From Bacillus sp. JCM 19058 (GTDB taxonomy: Bacteria > Bacillota > Bacilli > Bacillales_H > Bacillaceae_D), in assembly GCA_001310555.1 (NCBI GenBank), contig BAXO01000104.1, positions 1 to 18,372 on the forward strand: a stretch of DNA of 18,372 nt, read 5' to 3'. The notes beneath the pieces are model-generated. The model made no database searches and was not told the DNA's origin. It saw nothing but the letters and a program-made list of their open reading frames with translations. Below are positions 1-7,212 of the stretch, in pieces (position 1 is the first letter of the stretch; each line of letters starts with the position of its first letter). The position numbers and the translations under genes are program-made.

Positions 1-51
1 TGAAGTGAATATATTTCTGTTGCATTTTAGCTCTTATCCAGCAAGAAGCAA

Positions 52-203
52 CTATTTCATGCCGTGAATTAGCTTGTCACCTAGGTCGAGGATTTGACCG
101 ATGGTATGTTGTCCTAAACCGCTATTCTCCTGAAGCGCTTTGGTACAGCTATTAATACGATTTAGCTAAAGAAGTCCGCAGATCGCTGTTCTACAATAAG
201 CAT
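52..203 (-). pseudogene. possible small ORF remnant, unrecognised
   Basis: Reading leftward from an ATG at 203 gives a short frame beginning MLIVEQRSADFFS that stops at 162-164. The next frame continues with protein-like sequence (ending GQILDLGDKLIHGMK) to a TAG at 52-54. Restoring one C near 165 would join them into about 50 residues, the same kind of -1 change seen in queG and the polyol dehydrogenase of this window. There is no Shine-Dalgarno sequence before the ATG and I do not recognise the protein. It could equally be chance open frame. Confidence 0.2.
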
Positions 204-235
204 TGTAATTTTATTTCAAAAATAATTTAAATTTA

Positions 236-264
236 TTGACCTTTAAAATCACCGTTGGTATACT
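236..264 (+). promoter_or_regulatory. sigma-A promoter of the amino-sugar kinase gene
   Basis: TTGACC at 236-241 and TATACT at 259-264 are separated by exactly 17 bases, each one mismatch from the vegetative consensus. Transcription would begin near 271, about 28 bases before the kinase ATG. AT-rich sequence (211-235) sits just upstream, like an UP element. No operator half-sites stand out. Confidence 0.75.
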
Positions 265-298
265 TAACTAATAAATAACGGGCGTTGAGGTGAACCGG

Positions 299-1261
299 AT
301 GCTTTTTATTGGGATTGATGGCGGAGGTACGAAAACAGAAGGCTTGCTGTGCAATGGAAAGGGGGAGCTTCTCGCAAGGACGACATCAGGTGCTTCCAAC
401 CCTCATGTCATTGGCTTTGCTTCCTCCGCCCGTCTCGTCACTCGACTGATTCGCACACTTATCGGCGAAGCAGGAGATAAAGAGGGCCCGGTTACGGTTA
501 CGATTGGTCTTGCTGGGTTGGGACGGGATGTTGATGTGAAGGCATGGCGGCAGTGCTTTGCTGAGCAGTCGGAGCGAAGCTGGCAGGCCATCGTAACACA
601 CGATGCAGAAATTGCGCTTTTTTCCGGTACCTTCGGTGAAGACGGAATGGTTTGCATAGCTGGAACGGGCTCGATTGCATTTGGGGTTAACGATGGTAAA
701 AGGGCGCGCGTAGGTGGCTGGGGGCATTTTATCGGTGCTGATCCGGGAAGCGGCTATTCGATCGGCTATGACGCCTTACAAGTAATTTTTGCAGCATTTG
801 ATCAGGAGCAACAAACGGATATCGGTTTGCGTCTACTCAAGCATTTGAACGTCGAGACATTGCCAGAGGCCATACCGATTTTGTATAAACAAGCGAATCC
901 GAAGCAATTTATTGCCAGTTTGGCGCCGCTTGTTTTTGACGCGGCCTTATCTGGGGACGAGGACGCCTTAAGTATTCTCAATAAAACGAGTCAGCAAATC
1001 TGTCGTTATGGACTGGTTTTATTCGAGAAGCTGTATTCGGAGCAAGCGACCACGCAGGTTCCGTTTGTGCTTGCAGGTGGTCTCATACAGAATCGCAAGC
1101 TACGTTCTATGATTGAAAGAGAGCTGAGCTGTTTAAATATACCGGTACAGCCGATTGTATCAACGTTTAAGCCGGTTTATGGCGCGCTGTTTCATAGCTA
1201 TCGACAAGCAGGCTTTTCAGCAAGGGCGACGGCTCAATTGTTTGCGCAAGGTTCGAAATGA
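299..1261 (+). CDS. BadF/BadG/BcrA/BcrD-type N-acetylglucosamine kinase family protein
   Basis: The 320-residue product belongs to the ASKHA-fold kinase family that phosphorylates N-acetylglucosamine or related amino sugars (N-acetylmuramate in some relatives) with ATP in the cytoplasm, typically in cell-wall recycling. The N-terminal phosphate-1 motif IGIDGGGTKTE (residues 4-14), a central GTGSIAFG phosphate-binding loop, the family motif GGWGHFIGADPGSGYSIG and a C-terminal LAGGLIQN adenosine motif are all present and in order. The length fits the family. An in-frame GTG lies at 290, but GAGGTGA at 287-293 is ideally placed for the ATG at 299, so I use that. The gene has its own promoter and is convergent with map. 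No sugar transporter, muramidase or regulator is adjacent, so the true substrate is open. The reading frame is intact. Confidence 0.88.
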   Translation: MLFIGIDGGGTKTEGLLCNGKGELLARTTSGASNPHVIGFASSARLVTRLIRTLIGEAGDKEGPVTVTIGLAGLGRDVDVKAWRQCFAEQSERSWQAIVTHDAEIALFSGTFGEDGMVCIAGTGSIAFGVNDGKRARVGGWGHFIGADPGSGYSIGYDALQVIFAAFDQEQQTDIGLRLLKHLNVETLPEAIPILYKQANPKQFIASLAPLVFDAALSGDEDALSILNKTSQQICRYGLVLFEKLYSEQATTQVPFVLAGGLIQNRKLRSMIERELSCLNIPVQPIVSTFKPVYGALFHSYRQAGFSARATAQLFAQGSK

Positions 1262-1365
1262 GGGGAATGAATGCGCCTGAACTATCGACGAATGGTAGGG
1301 ATTTCGACTTTGCCAGAACGGAGCATCGCATAGAAGTGAGGGTCTTGTCCTCTTCGTGTAACTAG
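1258..1365 (+). CDS. possible 35-residue ORF coupled to the kinase gene
   Basis: An ATG at 1258-1260 overlaps the kinase TGA as ATGA, the classic translational-coupling arrangement, with AGG six bases upstream. The frame (MRGMNAPELSTNG...SSSCN) stops at TAG 1363-1365, inside the left arm of the palindrome. I do not recognise it. It may be a real small coupled protein, the broken start of a former downstream gene, or chance. A competing 20-codon frame starts at the ATG at 1271. Confidence 0.28.
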   Translation: MRGMNAPELSTNGRDFDFARTEHRIEVRVLSSSCN

Positions 1366-1415
1366 TAAAATCCGATTGTCCTCGAGCTGAGGATTTTCGG
1401 GATTTTACTAGTTAC
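1358..1415. terminator. 58-bp palindrome between convergent genes, likely bidirectional terminator
   Basis: Arms GTAACTAGTAAAATCC (1358-1373) and its exact complement at 1400-1415 form a perfect 16-bp stem. A second stem, TCCTC/GAGGA (1379-1383 and 1389-1393), is nested in the loop around GAGCT. TTTT lies inside the descending arm on either strand. The right end touches the map stop codon, and the kinase gene ends about 100 bases to the left, so it probably terminates both convergent transcripts. Its AT-rich outer stem and nested structure are unusual for a simple intrinsic terminator. Confidence 0.6.
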
Positions 1416-2158
1416 TACTCGGTTAAAATTAGCGGGCCGTTTTTTGTCATTGCTACCGTATGCTCATACTGGGCTGATAATTTACCGTCAGTCGTTCGTG
1501 CTGTCCAGCCATTCATGTCTAGCTGACTGTGCCACGAGCCTTCATTAATCATCGGCTCAATCGTAATCACCATGCCTTCCTCTAACGTTACCCCTTCCCC
1601 TTTAGGGCCATAATGAAGAATATGCGGCGGCTCGTGCATGGTTTTGCCAATCCCATGCCCGGTGAACTCGCGAACGACTGAGTATCCATGAGCTTCAGCG
1701 TACGATTGGATCGCATGACCAATGTCTCCAGTTTTGTTGGCGGCTACTGCTTTTTCAATCCCAATACTTAAACATTGCTCGGTTATTTCTAACAATTTTC
1801 TCGTCCTGTCTGAAATGCTTCCTACTGCGTAGGTCCAAGCCGAATCAGCCAAGCCACCATTTAAGTTGACAACCATATCAATTGTTACGATGTCGCCATC
1901 CTTTAAGGGAGTCTTGCGTGGGAAGCCATGACAGATTTCATCATTGATAGAAGCACATGTGGCGAACGGATACCCTTTATATCCTTTTTGTTCTGGAGTC
2001 GCCCCGTTTTTCGATAAAAATTGTTCGACAAACTGGTCAATTTCCAAAGTTGTTAAACCTGGTTTTATTTTTTTGGCAATTTCCTTGTGGCAAGCGGCAA
2101 GCAATTTCCCAGCTTCGTGCATGCGACTGATTTCTATTTCCGATTTTAGTGTCACCAT
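1415..2158 (-). CDS. map: type I methionine aminopeptidase
   Basis: This cytoplasmic metallopeptidase removes the initiator methionine from nascent proteins. Numbered from the ATG (247 residues), the five metal ligands are D94 (VTIDMVV), D105 (LADSAWTY), H168 (GHGIGKTMHEPP), E201 (ITIEPMI) and E232 (QYEHTVAM). H77 and H175 are the usual substrate-contacting histidines. There is no N-terminal zinc-finger extension, as expected for a bacterial type I enzyme. A GTG at 2167 is in frame three codons upstream, and a weak purine-rich stretch precedes both starts. The gene stands alone, not in the secY-adk-map ribosomal cluster, so it may be the second paralogue, like YflG in B. subtilis. The frame is intact. 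Confidence 0.93.
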   Translation of the reverse strand: MVTLKSEIEISRMHEAGKLLAACHKEIAKKIKPGLTTLEIDQFVEQFLSKNGATPEQKGYKGYPFATCASINDEICHGFPRKTPLKDGDIVTIDMVVNLNGGLADSAWTYAVGSISDRTRKLLEITEQCLSIGIEKAVAANKTGDIGHAIQSYAEAHGYSVVREFTGHGIGKTMHEPPHILHYGPKGEGVTLEEGMVITIEPMINEGSWHSQLDMNGWTARTTDGKLSAQYEHTVAMTKNGPLILTE

Positions 2159-2248
2159 CGCTCTCACACCCTACTCTTGTTTTTAAAATTGTATTTTTCG
2201 ATCGTCATAATTATACGTATCCATCGTGTGAGACATAAGCTGACACTC

Positions 2249-2430
2249 ATGAAATTAAACAAGCAAAGAATCATCAAGTCATTTGCTGATCATGCGAAGC
2301 GGTATTTGAGAGGGAGAGTAGGCAAGCCATCATTCAGAAGCGTACAGATGAAGCGAGCGAGCGTTGCGTACAAGCTCATCTCACCCGGTTGGATCCTCAT
2401 GTCTTGACATGGATGGTGTTGGGACAATAA
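2249..2430 (+). CDS. small helical hypothetical protein (frameshifted)
   Basis: The frame from ATG 2249 reads MKLNKQRIIKSFADHAKRY and then loses protein character. Adding one T to the TTT at 2305-2307 lets it continue with a charged, helix-prone sequence (FERESRQAIIQKRTDEASER, then LTRLDPHVLTW) to TAA 2428-2430, about 60 residues. A further one-base change near 2420 would extend it through a frame ending LVLLGSPQN at 2498. The opening resembles the N-terminus of small Bacillus proteins or SAM methyltransferases of the BioC type, but no SAM-binding motif follows and I do not assign a function. It is divergent from map and convergent with dps. No good Shine-Dalgarno sequence is visible. Confidence 0.45.
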
Positions 2431-2554
2431 ATGATATGGCCGTTTCAAGGCCGAGGAAAGTGCAGGAGCTTGTCTTACTTGGCAGTCCGCAAAATTAAGA
2501 TTAATCCTCGATCTGTTGCCATCGGTTATGGCATAAATGCTAAGCTGTCCTTCC

Positions 2555-2586
2555 AAAAAACCGCTCCCTGTATAACAGGAAACGGT
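2555..2586 (-). terminator. intrinsic terminator of dps
   Basis: Read on the minus strand, AACCG and CCTG pair with CAGG and CGGTT in an imperfect stem that ends in a run of six T, starting six bases after the dps stop codon. It is a standard Rho-independent terminator. Confidence 0.8.
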
Positions 2587-2591
2587 TCTGT

Positions 2592-3032
2592 CTATTTTAG
2601 AAAGGAACGTAGCATCCAATTATGTTTTTCAATGGATTGATGGATCGACAAAAGCATGTCTGCTGTCGTATCATCGCCTAGCGACTCGGCAGCCTCCATC
2701 CCATCCTTTAATTCGGCGATTAACGTATCGAAATCATTAACAATGTCAGCGACCATGTCGTCAGAGGTAAGCTCATACTTGCCTTCTTTGACGGAAGCCG
2801 TTTCTAAATGCTCTGTCATAGTTGCAACCGGTGACCCTTGCAACGCTAGCAATCGTTCAGCCAGTTCGTCTATGTGGATAGCAGCTTCATTGTATAGCTC
2901 TTCGAATTTCTCATGCAAAGTAAAAAATTGCGGTCCCTTGACGTACCAGTGGTAGTTATGGAGCTTGACAAAAAGTACACTCCAGTTAGCCACTTGTTTG
3001 TTCAAAATGGTTGAGACTTTTTCCTGACTCAT
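2592..3032 (-). CDS. dps: Dps/MrgA-family DNA-protecting ferritin-like protein
   Basis: The 146-residue product is a Dps mini-ferritin: a four-helix-bundle dodecamer that binds DNA, oxidises Fe2+ with H2O2 and stores the iron. The hallmark ferroxidase stretch is complete: [13 protein letters not shown] followed by [22 protein letters not shown], with the inter-subunit His and Asp/Glu ligands. The C-terminal [17 protein letters not shown] helix is also typical. The start at 3032 has AAAGGAA at a good distance. A sigma-B-type promoter lies directly upstream, matching B. subtilis dps (general stress response) more than PerR-controlled mrgA, although a degenerate AT-rich Per-box-like stretch overlaps the same region. 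It is monocistronic with its own terminator, and the frame is intact. Confidence 0.93.
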   Translation of the reverse strand: MSQEKVSTILNKQVANWSVLFVKLHNYHWYVKGPQFFTLHEKFEELYNEAAIHIDELAERLLALQGSPVATMTEHLETASVKEGKYELTSDDMVADIVNDFDTLIAELKDGMEAAESLGDDTTADMLLSIHQSIEKHNWMLRSFLK

Positions 3033-3067
3033 TTACAACATTCCTTTCTTTCGTTATTATTTTACTA

Positions 3068-3093
3068 ATTCCCATAAATGGCCTTGATTAAAC
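3068..3093 (-). promoter_or_regulatory. sigma-B-type promoter of dps
   Basis: On the minus strand GTTTAA (3093-3088) is followed after 14 bases by GGGAAT (3073-3068). This matches the general-stress consensus GTTTAA-N12-15-GGGWAW with no mismatch apart from the last base. The -10 element is about 35 bases upstream of the dps ATG. B. subtilis dps is a known sigma-B gene, which supports the call. Confidence 0.7.
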
Positions 3094-3176
3094 AAAAAAT
3101 TCTATAGGCTCTCCGCATGAGCGGACGGTATATTCGTTAGTAGCTACGAAAGAATAGGGTTGATGGGATCCACAAC

Positions 3177-3845
3177 TCATGATATGATGGCGGAATTGGC
3201 ATTGCCGCCATGGATTTGGGTAAACATAGAAGCCACTGCGCCAACAAGCTTCTCAGCTTGTTCGATTGACAGTGAAGGTCTTAGAAATACGACATGCAAC
3301 GCTTCCTTGGTGTCTCTTGTCACTTTCGTCCGTTCCGAATCGACAATCGGGCTACCAAATGGAGCTGCGCAGTCAGCGATAACGAGCTTTCCTGCCAGAG
3401 AGTTCGTCCGTCCGTTTAAGCCGAGATACGCTTCATTCTCTTTCCCTAATCGAAGCGTTAAAGGCTGCTTGATAGCTGCTGAGTCGTATATGCCAAAAGG
3501 TATTTCGTATTGCAGGGAAAAGAAATTGTTCAGATCGACAGCTGAATGAACGAGAGGAAGAAATTGCATTTTCTTGACGCGACGATAAAGGCTTCGGCAG
3601 ATGGACGATATTTTGCCGGAGAAATGCCGAGCGTTTTAAATACTTCCCGCCATTCGCTAATACCGATGTAATCGGCGATTCCTTTTTCCTCCAAGTCGAT
3701 TGATAGCGTTTCCTGAAAAAAATTGCAAACGGCCTTTTAGCATTTGTGGTGAATCGCTAATCGCGATATGATGATATGTAATAAGTCCGATTTTAAAATC
3801 GGGAATTAATGCTTTAATGGTTGGAGCGATCGTTAACTCTAACAT
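3177..3845 (-). CDS. B3/4 domain-containing protein (two frameshifts)
   Basis: Three segments in different frames join into about 222 residues. The N-terminal part is MLELTIAPTIKALIPDFKIG...; the middle contains ISEWREVFKTLGISPAKYRPS-type sequence; the C-terminal part contains PFGIYDSAAI, RLGKENEAYLGLNGRTNS and the final VGAVASMF. This is the B3/4 domain of the phenylalanyl-tRNA synthetase beta chain in stand-alone form. In the synthetase this fold edits mischarged tRNA; the function of stand-alone copies is not firmly known. The breaks are an extra A in the A7 run at 3716-3722 and a missing base near 3584. Net zero change restores a family-like length. The start has AAGGAGG (complement of 3856-3862) ten bases upstream. 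The gene is divergent from queG. If the indels are real, it is a pseudogene. Confidence 0.75.
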
Positions 3846-3860
3846 TAAAATTAAGCCTCC

Positions 3861-4031
3861 TTAAGATGACAGATAGGGATAGTTTAACATAAACGAATAT
3901 AATGATTCCGTTTTTAGCAAGCGAAAGCACCGGAAAATGAGAATCGCGGATTTCCTCTAAGGACCAACCTTCGTTTGTTAAGGGGAGGGTAAAATCCTGT
4001 TTCCTTCTTCGGTAAGGTAGCAATAAGTCAC
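3861..4031 (-). other. doubtful ORF upstream of the B3/4 gene
   Basis: The minus strand between the B3/4 gene and queG is open for most of its length and reads protein-like sequence (LTNEGWSLEEIRDSHFPVLS, then NGIIIFVYVK). With one-base shifts near 3985 and 3880 it would run from GTG 4031 to a TAA that abuts the B3/4 Shine-Dalgarno sequence, an operon-like position. There is no ribosome-binding site at the start and it would overlap the queG promoter region. I do not recognise it, and it may be chance. Confidence 0.25.
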
Positions 4032-4059
4032 ATTAAAAAATAATGAAAGGAGAGAAACC

Positions 4060-5200
4060 ATGACATCCGCCCAATTAAAAGAAGAACTGATTGCATATAG
4101 TAAAACAATCGGCGTCGACAAAATTGGGTTTGCATCAGCAGATCCGTTTGTACAGTTAAGGGAGCGTTTGGAAGTTCAGCAAAGCTTAGGCTATCAATCC
4201 GGATTTGAAGAGCCCGATATTACAAAAAGGGTCGACCGTCAAAAAGTCTAGCTCAGGCTCGTTCGATTATTTCGATTGCGTTAGCCTATCCATCAAGAAT
4301 GAAAAATCCACCAAAAAGCACGAAGGAAGAACGAAGGGGGATCTTTTGCCGGGCATCGTGGGGGAAGGATTACCATGATATTCTTCGCGACAGGCTAAAA
4401 AAAAGCTGGAATCATTTTTACGGGAAAAGGCACCCGCTGCCAAAACCGTTTCGATGGTTGACACAGGAGTCTTGTCGGATCGGGCTGTAGCCGAACGAGC
4501 CGGGATTGGCTGGAGCGCCAAAAATTGCGCGATCATTACGCCTGAATTTGGCAGTTATGTTTACTTGGGGGAATTAATTACAACTCTTTCGTTTGAGCCA
4601 GATACTCCGATTACAGACCAATGCGGGAGCTGTAACATATGTGTCGATGCTTGTCCGACTGGAGCATTAGTTCAGGGCGGCCAGCTCGATTCGCAAAAAT
4701 GCATAGCCTTTCTGACTCAAACGAAGGGTTTTTTGCCAGAGCAATATCGAAAAAAGCTTGGCAATCGGTTATATGGCTGTGATACTTGTCAGCAAGTATG
4801 TCCGAAAAACAAAGGGATTGATGTTCATAATCATCCAGAAATGGAGCCCGATCCCGAAATCGCAAAGCCAAAGCTGTTACCGTTATTAACGATTAGCAAT
4901 CGCGAATTTAAAGGAAAGTACGGACATATTTCCGGATCGTGGCGCGGGAAGAAGCCGATACAGCGAAATGCGATTATCGCTCTCGCCCATTTTAAAGATA
5001 AAAAGGCGCTTCCGGTACTCCGACAATTAGTGAAGGACGACCCACGCCCAGTCATTCGCGGAACAGCCGCCTGGGCTTTAGCTAAAATTGGAGGTCAAGA
5101 TGAGGAAAAATTGCTAAAGGAGGCAAAAAAACGAGAAAAGGACGAGGAAGCAAAGCAAGAGATAGAAAGAGGGCTTATTTTGCTTAAAAACAAAGAGTAA
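4060..5200 (+). CDS. queG: epoxyqueuosine reductase QueG (two frameshifts)
   Basis: QueG performs the last step of queuosine synthesis: cobalamin- and Fe-S-dependent reduction of epoxyqueuosine to queuosine at tRNA position 34. Joined across frames it is about 380 residues, normal for the family. Visible are the N-terminal domain, VDTGVLSDRA with the expected catalytic Asp, the ferredoxin motif CGSCNICVDACPTGAL with its following Cys, the second cluster motif CDTCQQVCPKN, and a C-terminal HEAT-like stretch (IIALAHFKDKKALPVLRQL) found in Bacillus homologues. Breaks: a missing C near 4237 (VDP read as VDR) and the A8 run at 4397-4404, which should be 9 or 6. The start has an excellent AAAGGAGAG. 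It corresponds to B. subtilis yhbA. All cofactor residues survive, so I think sequencing error is likelier than decay. Confidence 0.9.
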
Positions 5201-5270
5201 CTCAATGGAAAAGCTTAAAGGAACTAAGGTAAGCTAATAGTAAGATTGTACAATCGGAAGTAGGGATGAC

Positions 5271-5801
5271 ATGACAGAGCAGAAGGTATTGTATGTCGAC
5301 GAAATGGAGAGTCCCCTTGGTATCTTGACGATGGTCGCAACAGATGCAGGTCTTTGCCAAATTCAGTTTGGCAGCTTTTCCAGCAATGACACAACGATTA
5401 AAGCCCGTCTAAAGAAGATGGGCCTGACAGGCGAACTGCAGCACTGTACTGAAAACTTGCAGCAGGTGAAAAGGCAGCTGCACGAGTATTTCAATAGAAA
5501 GCGTACAGCCTTTGAGCTTCCGCTTCATTTGTGCGGTACTCCTTTTCAGAAAAAGGTTTGGGAAGCTCTATTGCAAATCGGCTACGGAGAAACCCGTTCG
5601 TATAAGCAGGTTGCACAATCTGTCGGTGCACCAAAAGCTGTACGCGCAATAGGCGGCGCCAATAACCAAAATCCGATTCCGGTTATTGTTCCTTGCCACC
5701 GAGTAATCGGCAGCAACGGGAATATGGTAGGCTATGGCGGTGGTCTCGATAAAAAGGAATTGCTGCTAAGCTTAGAAGGAACAATTGAAAAGATATCCTA
5801 G
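5271..5801 (+). CDS. ogt: methylated-DNA--protein-cysteine S-methyltransferase
   Basis: This suicide repair protein transfers methyl groups from O6-methylguanine (and O4-methylthymine) in DNA to its own cysteine. The 176-residue product has the N-terminal ribonuclease-like domain and the C-terminal DNA-binding domain with the helix-turn-helix stretch GETRSYKQVAQSVGAPKAVRAIGGA. R125 is the intercalating arginine, and the active-site motif PCHRVIG contains acceptor C142. There is no AraC-type N-terminal domain, so it is an Ogt/AdaB type, not a full Ada. It lies 70 bases after queG and may share its transcript; a stem-loop closes the pair. The ribosome-binding site is only moderate (AGGGATG). 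The frame is intact. Confidence 0.93.
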   Translation: MTEQKVLYVDEMESPLGILTMVATDAGLCQIQFGSFSSNDTTIKARLKKMGLTGELQHCTENLQQVKRQLHEYFNRKRTAFELPLHLCGTPFQKKVWEALLQIGYGETRSYKQVAQSVGAPKAVRAIGGANNQNPIPVIVPCHRVIGSNGNMVGYGGGLDKKELLLSLEGTIEKIS

Positions 5802-5802
5802 C

Positions 5803-5844
5803 AACCACGCATTGTCTTTGCAAGAAGGCAATGCGTGGTTTTAC
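5803..5844 (+). terminator. terminator after ogt
   Basis: AACCACGCATTG (5803-5814) pairs perfectly with CAATGCGTGGTT (5829-5840) in a 12-bp stem that begins one base after the ogt stop codon and is followed by TTACTTT. It is a strong intrinsic terminator. Confidence 0.9.
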
Positions 5845-5876
5845 TTTAGATTGTTTGAAAGCGGAATAAGTAGACA

Positions 5877-5910
5877 GTGAACCCGTTTCAATAAGCCTTA
5901 CCGAGTTCAC
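5877..5910. repeat. inverted repeat downstream of the GNAT gene
   Basis: GTGAACCCG and CGAGTTCAC form a 9-bp stem with one G-U pair, about 14 bases past the GNAT stop on the minus strand. No T-tract follows, so it may be a weak terminator or an mRNA-end stabiliser for the GNAT/transglutaminase transcript. Confidence 0.4.
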
Positions 5911-5923
5911 AAGTCAAAAGCTG

Positions 5924-6395
5924 TCACGCGTTTTTTTTGAGGGCAATCGTCTCTACACGCTCATTTTTATTGGAGGTTCCTTGTTCATGCCTCACTTTGA
6001 AGCCAAGGGCAGCGTACCACTGCAAATTTTTCTTTAATGACGCACGCACCCTTACAAGAAATAATGGGAATACGCTCTTTATCGGCAATCTCTTCTAACG
6101 ATATTAACAAGCGTTTGCCTGCGCCTAAACCTTGATATTCGGGGATAACCGCTAATCGAAAAAAAATAAAGCTCATTTTCTGATAAGGTAAACCTTACGC
6201 TCCCGACTGCAGTGGCTCGGTGACAGCAGATGATTGCGAATTCGCCATTTTCAACGCCGCTGAAATAGAATGAACAGTTTCGACTAAAGCGCTAGAAGGC
6301 GGATTTTCATTCGCATAGACTTGAAAAGCACGCATCATCGTTAGATAGACTAAATCGGCATCCTCGCATGTGGCACGATAAGTAGAGAAGTTCAT
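5924..6395 (-). CDS. GNAT-family N-acetyltransferase (three frameshifts)
   Basis: Joining frames gives about 156 residues with the GNAT fold. The N-terminus is MNFSTYRATCEDADLVYLTM; the core strand is SVRFTLSENELYFFRLAVIP; the acetyl-CoA pyrophosphate loop is EYQGLGAGKRLL (Q/RxxGxG/A form); the C-terminal part contains NLQWYAALGFKV. GNAT enzymes transfer acetyl from acetyl-CoA to amines, and the substrate here cannot be predicted. Breaks: a missing base near 6257, an extra A in the A8 run 6159-6166, and an extra base in CCC 6049-6051. The start at 6395 has AAAGG upstream and lies 15 bases after the transglutaminase-like gene, so the two probably form an operon. All conserved pieces are present, which argues for sequence error. 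Confidence 0.8.
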
Positions 6396-6410
6396 TAATC
6401 GGCGACCTTT

Positions 6411-7019
6411 CTAAATAGATTCTGGCAATTGCTGCAGATACATGAGCAAAGCATCAGCATGTGTGTTCAAGACTGCGATTGTTTTAGGGTTCGGTTCAAA
6501 GTAAATCTTCGGATAATCGATCTCACCTTTTTCTGGATTAGGAAAAAAGGCTAGCCTTTCTTCGGTTATTGAAAATGAACTTGCGATTCCTTCCTTATTT
6601 CCCCGGGCGTCAAGACGAAACCAGCGGGACAAGTCGAAAACGAAAACAGCATTAAGGGCATGCACGCAATAGCCATGCTCTGGTGTATCGAAAAGCATCA
6701 GCTTTTGATAGCAGAAGCCTGTCGGAATACCTTGTGAACGAAGAAGAGCGGCAAGCAAGTTTGACTTGGCATAGCAAATCCCTTCGCGATAACGGAGAAC
6801 CTCAGAGGCTTTGCAGGTAACACGTTTACTTTGAATATCCCATGAATGGGCAATTTGATCACGGACAAATCGGAAAGCTATTTCGATTTTGTCTAACTGA
6901 GACTGGTCGTTATCGAAAAGAATATTGCATAATTTTTGAATTCGTACGTTCGAAAAGTCGCTCGTCTTCAATTCACAGAGAAATAATTCCATGTCTGTTG
7001 TTATTGGGGTTAGCTTCAT
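6411..7019 (-). CDS. transglutaminase-like domain protein
   Basis: The 202-residue protein is a compact transglutaminase-like (cysteine-protease-fold) enzyme. The Cys-His-Asp triad is clear: C82 in YREGICYAKSNLLAALLR, H120 in YCVHALNAVF and D137 in FRLDARG. Such bacterial proteins are mostly uncharacterised peptidases or amidases; this is not the spore-coat Tgl. There is no signal peptide or membrane segment, so it should be cytoplasmic. A GTG at 7028 is in frame, but GAGGTGA ends seven bases before the ATG at 7019, which I choose. It heads a two-gene unit with the GNAT gene and is divergent from the amidase-domain gene. The frame is intact. Confidence 0.85.
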   Translation of the reverse strand: MKLTPITTDMELFLCELKTSDFSNVRIQKLCNILFDNDQSQLDKIEIAFRFVRDQIAHSWDIQSKRVTCKASEVLRYREGICYAKSNLLAALLRSQGIPTGFCYQKLMLFDTPEHGYCVHALNAVFVFDLSRWFRLDARGNKEGIASSFSITEERLAFFPNPEKGEIDYPKIYFEPNPKTIAVLNTHADALLMYLQQLPESI

Positions 7020-7212
7020 ATTCGTCACCTCAGTATCTATACTTTACTAAGCGAAACGCTATCCGATTTTCGGCGAATGTAGCTTACGAAGTAAGTATTG
7101 TTATAAATATACAATATAATCAATATTTATTCAATGGATTATGCAAGATCAATAAACATGATTACGCCTTTTACACATATGTTGTAGAAATGCAAATGAA
7201 AGGGGGAGCGGA

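Noticed and set aside
2290..2619. 109-codon minus-strand ORF overlapping the dps end and the small plus-strand gene.
   Set aside because: It spans the dps terminator, has no ribosome-binding site, and is antisense to the better-supported plus-strand reading.
3100..3125. TCCGC/GCGGA hairpin after the B3/4 stop followed at a distance by six T.
   Set aside because: The T run is about 12 bases past the stem, so it is not a normal intrinsic terminator.
7099..7120. TTGTTA and TATAAT upstream of the amidase-domain gene as a promoter.
   Set aside because: The gap is only 10 bases. The -10 may be real, but no proper -35 was found, so I did not call it.
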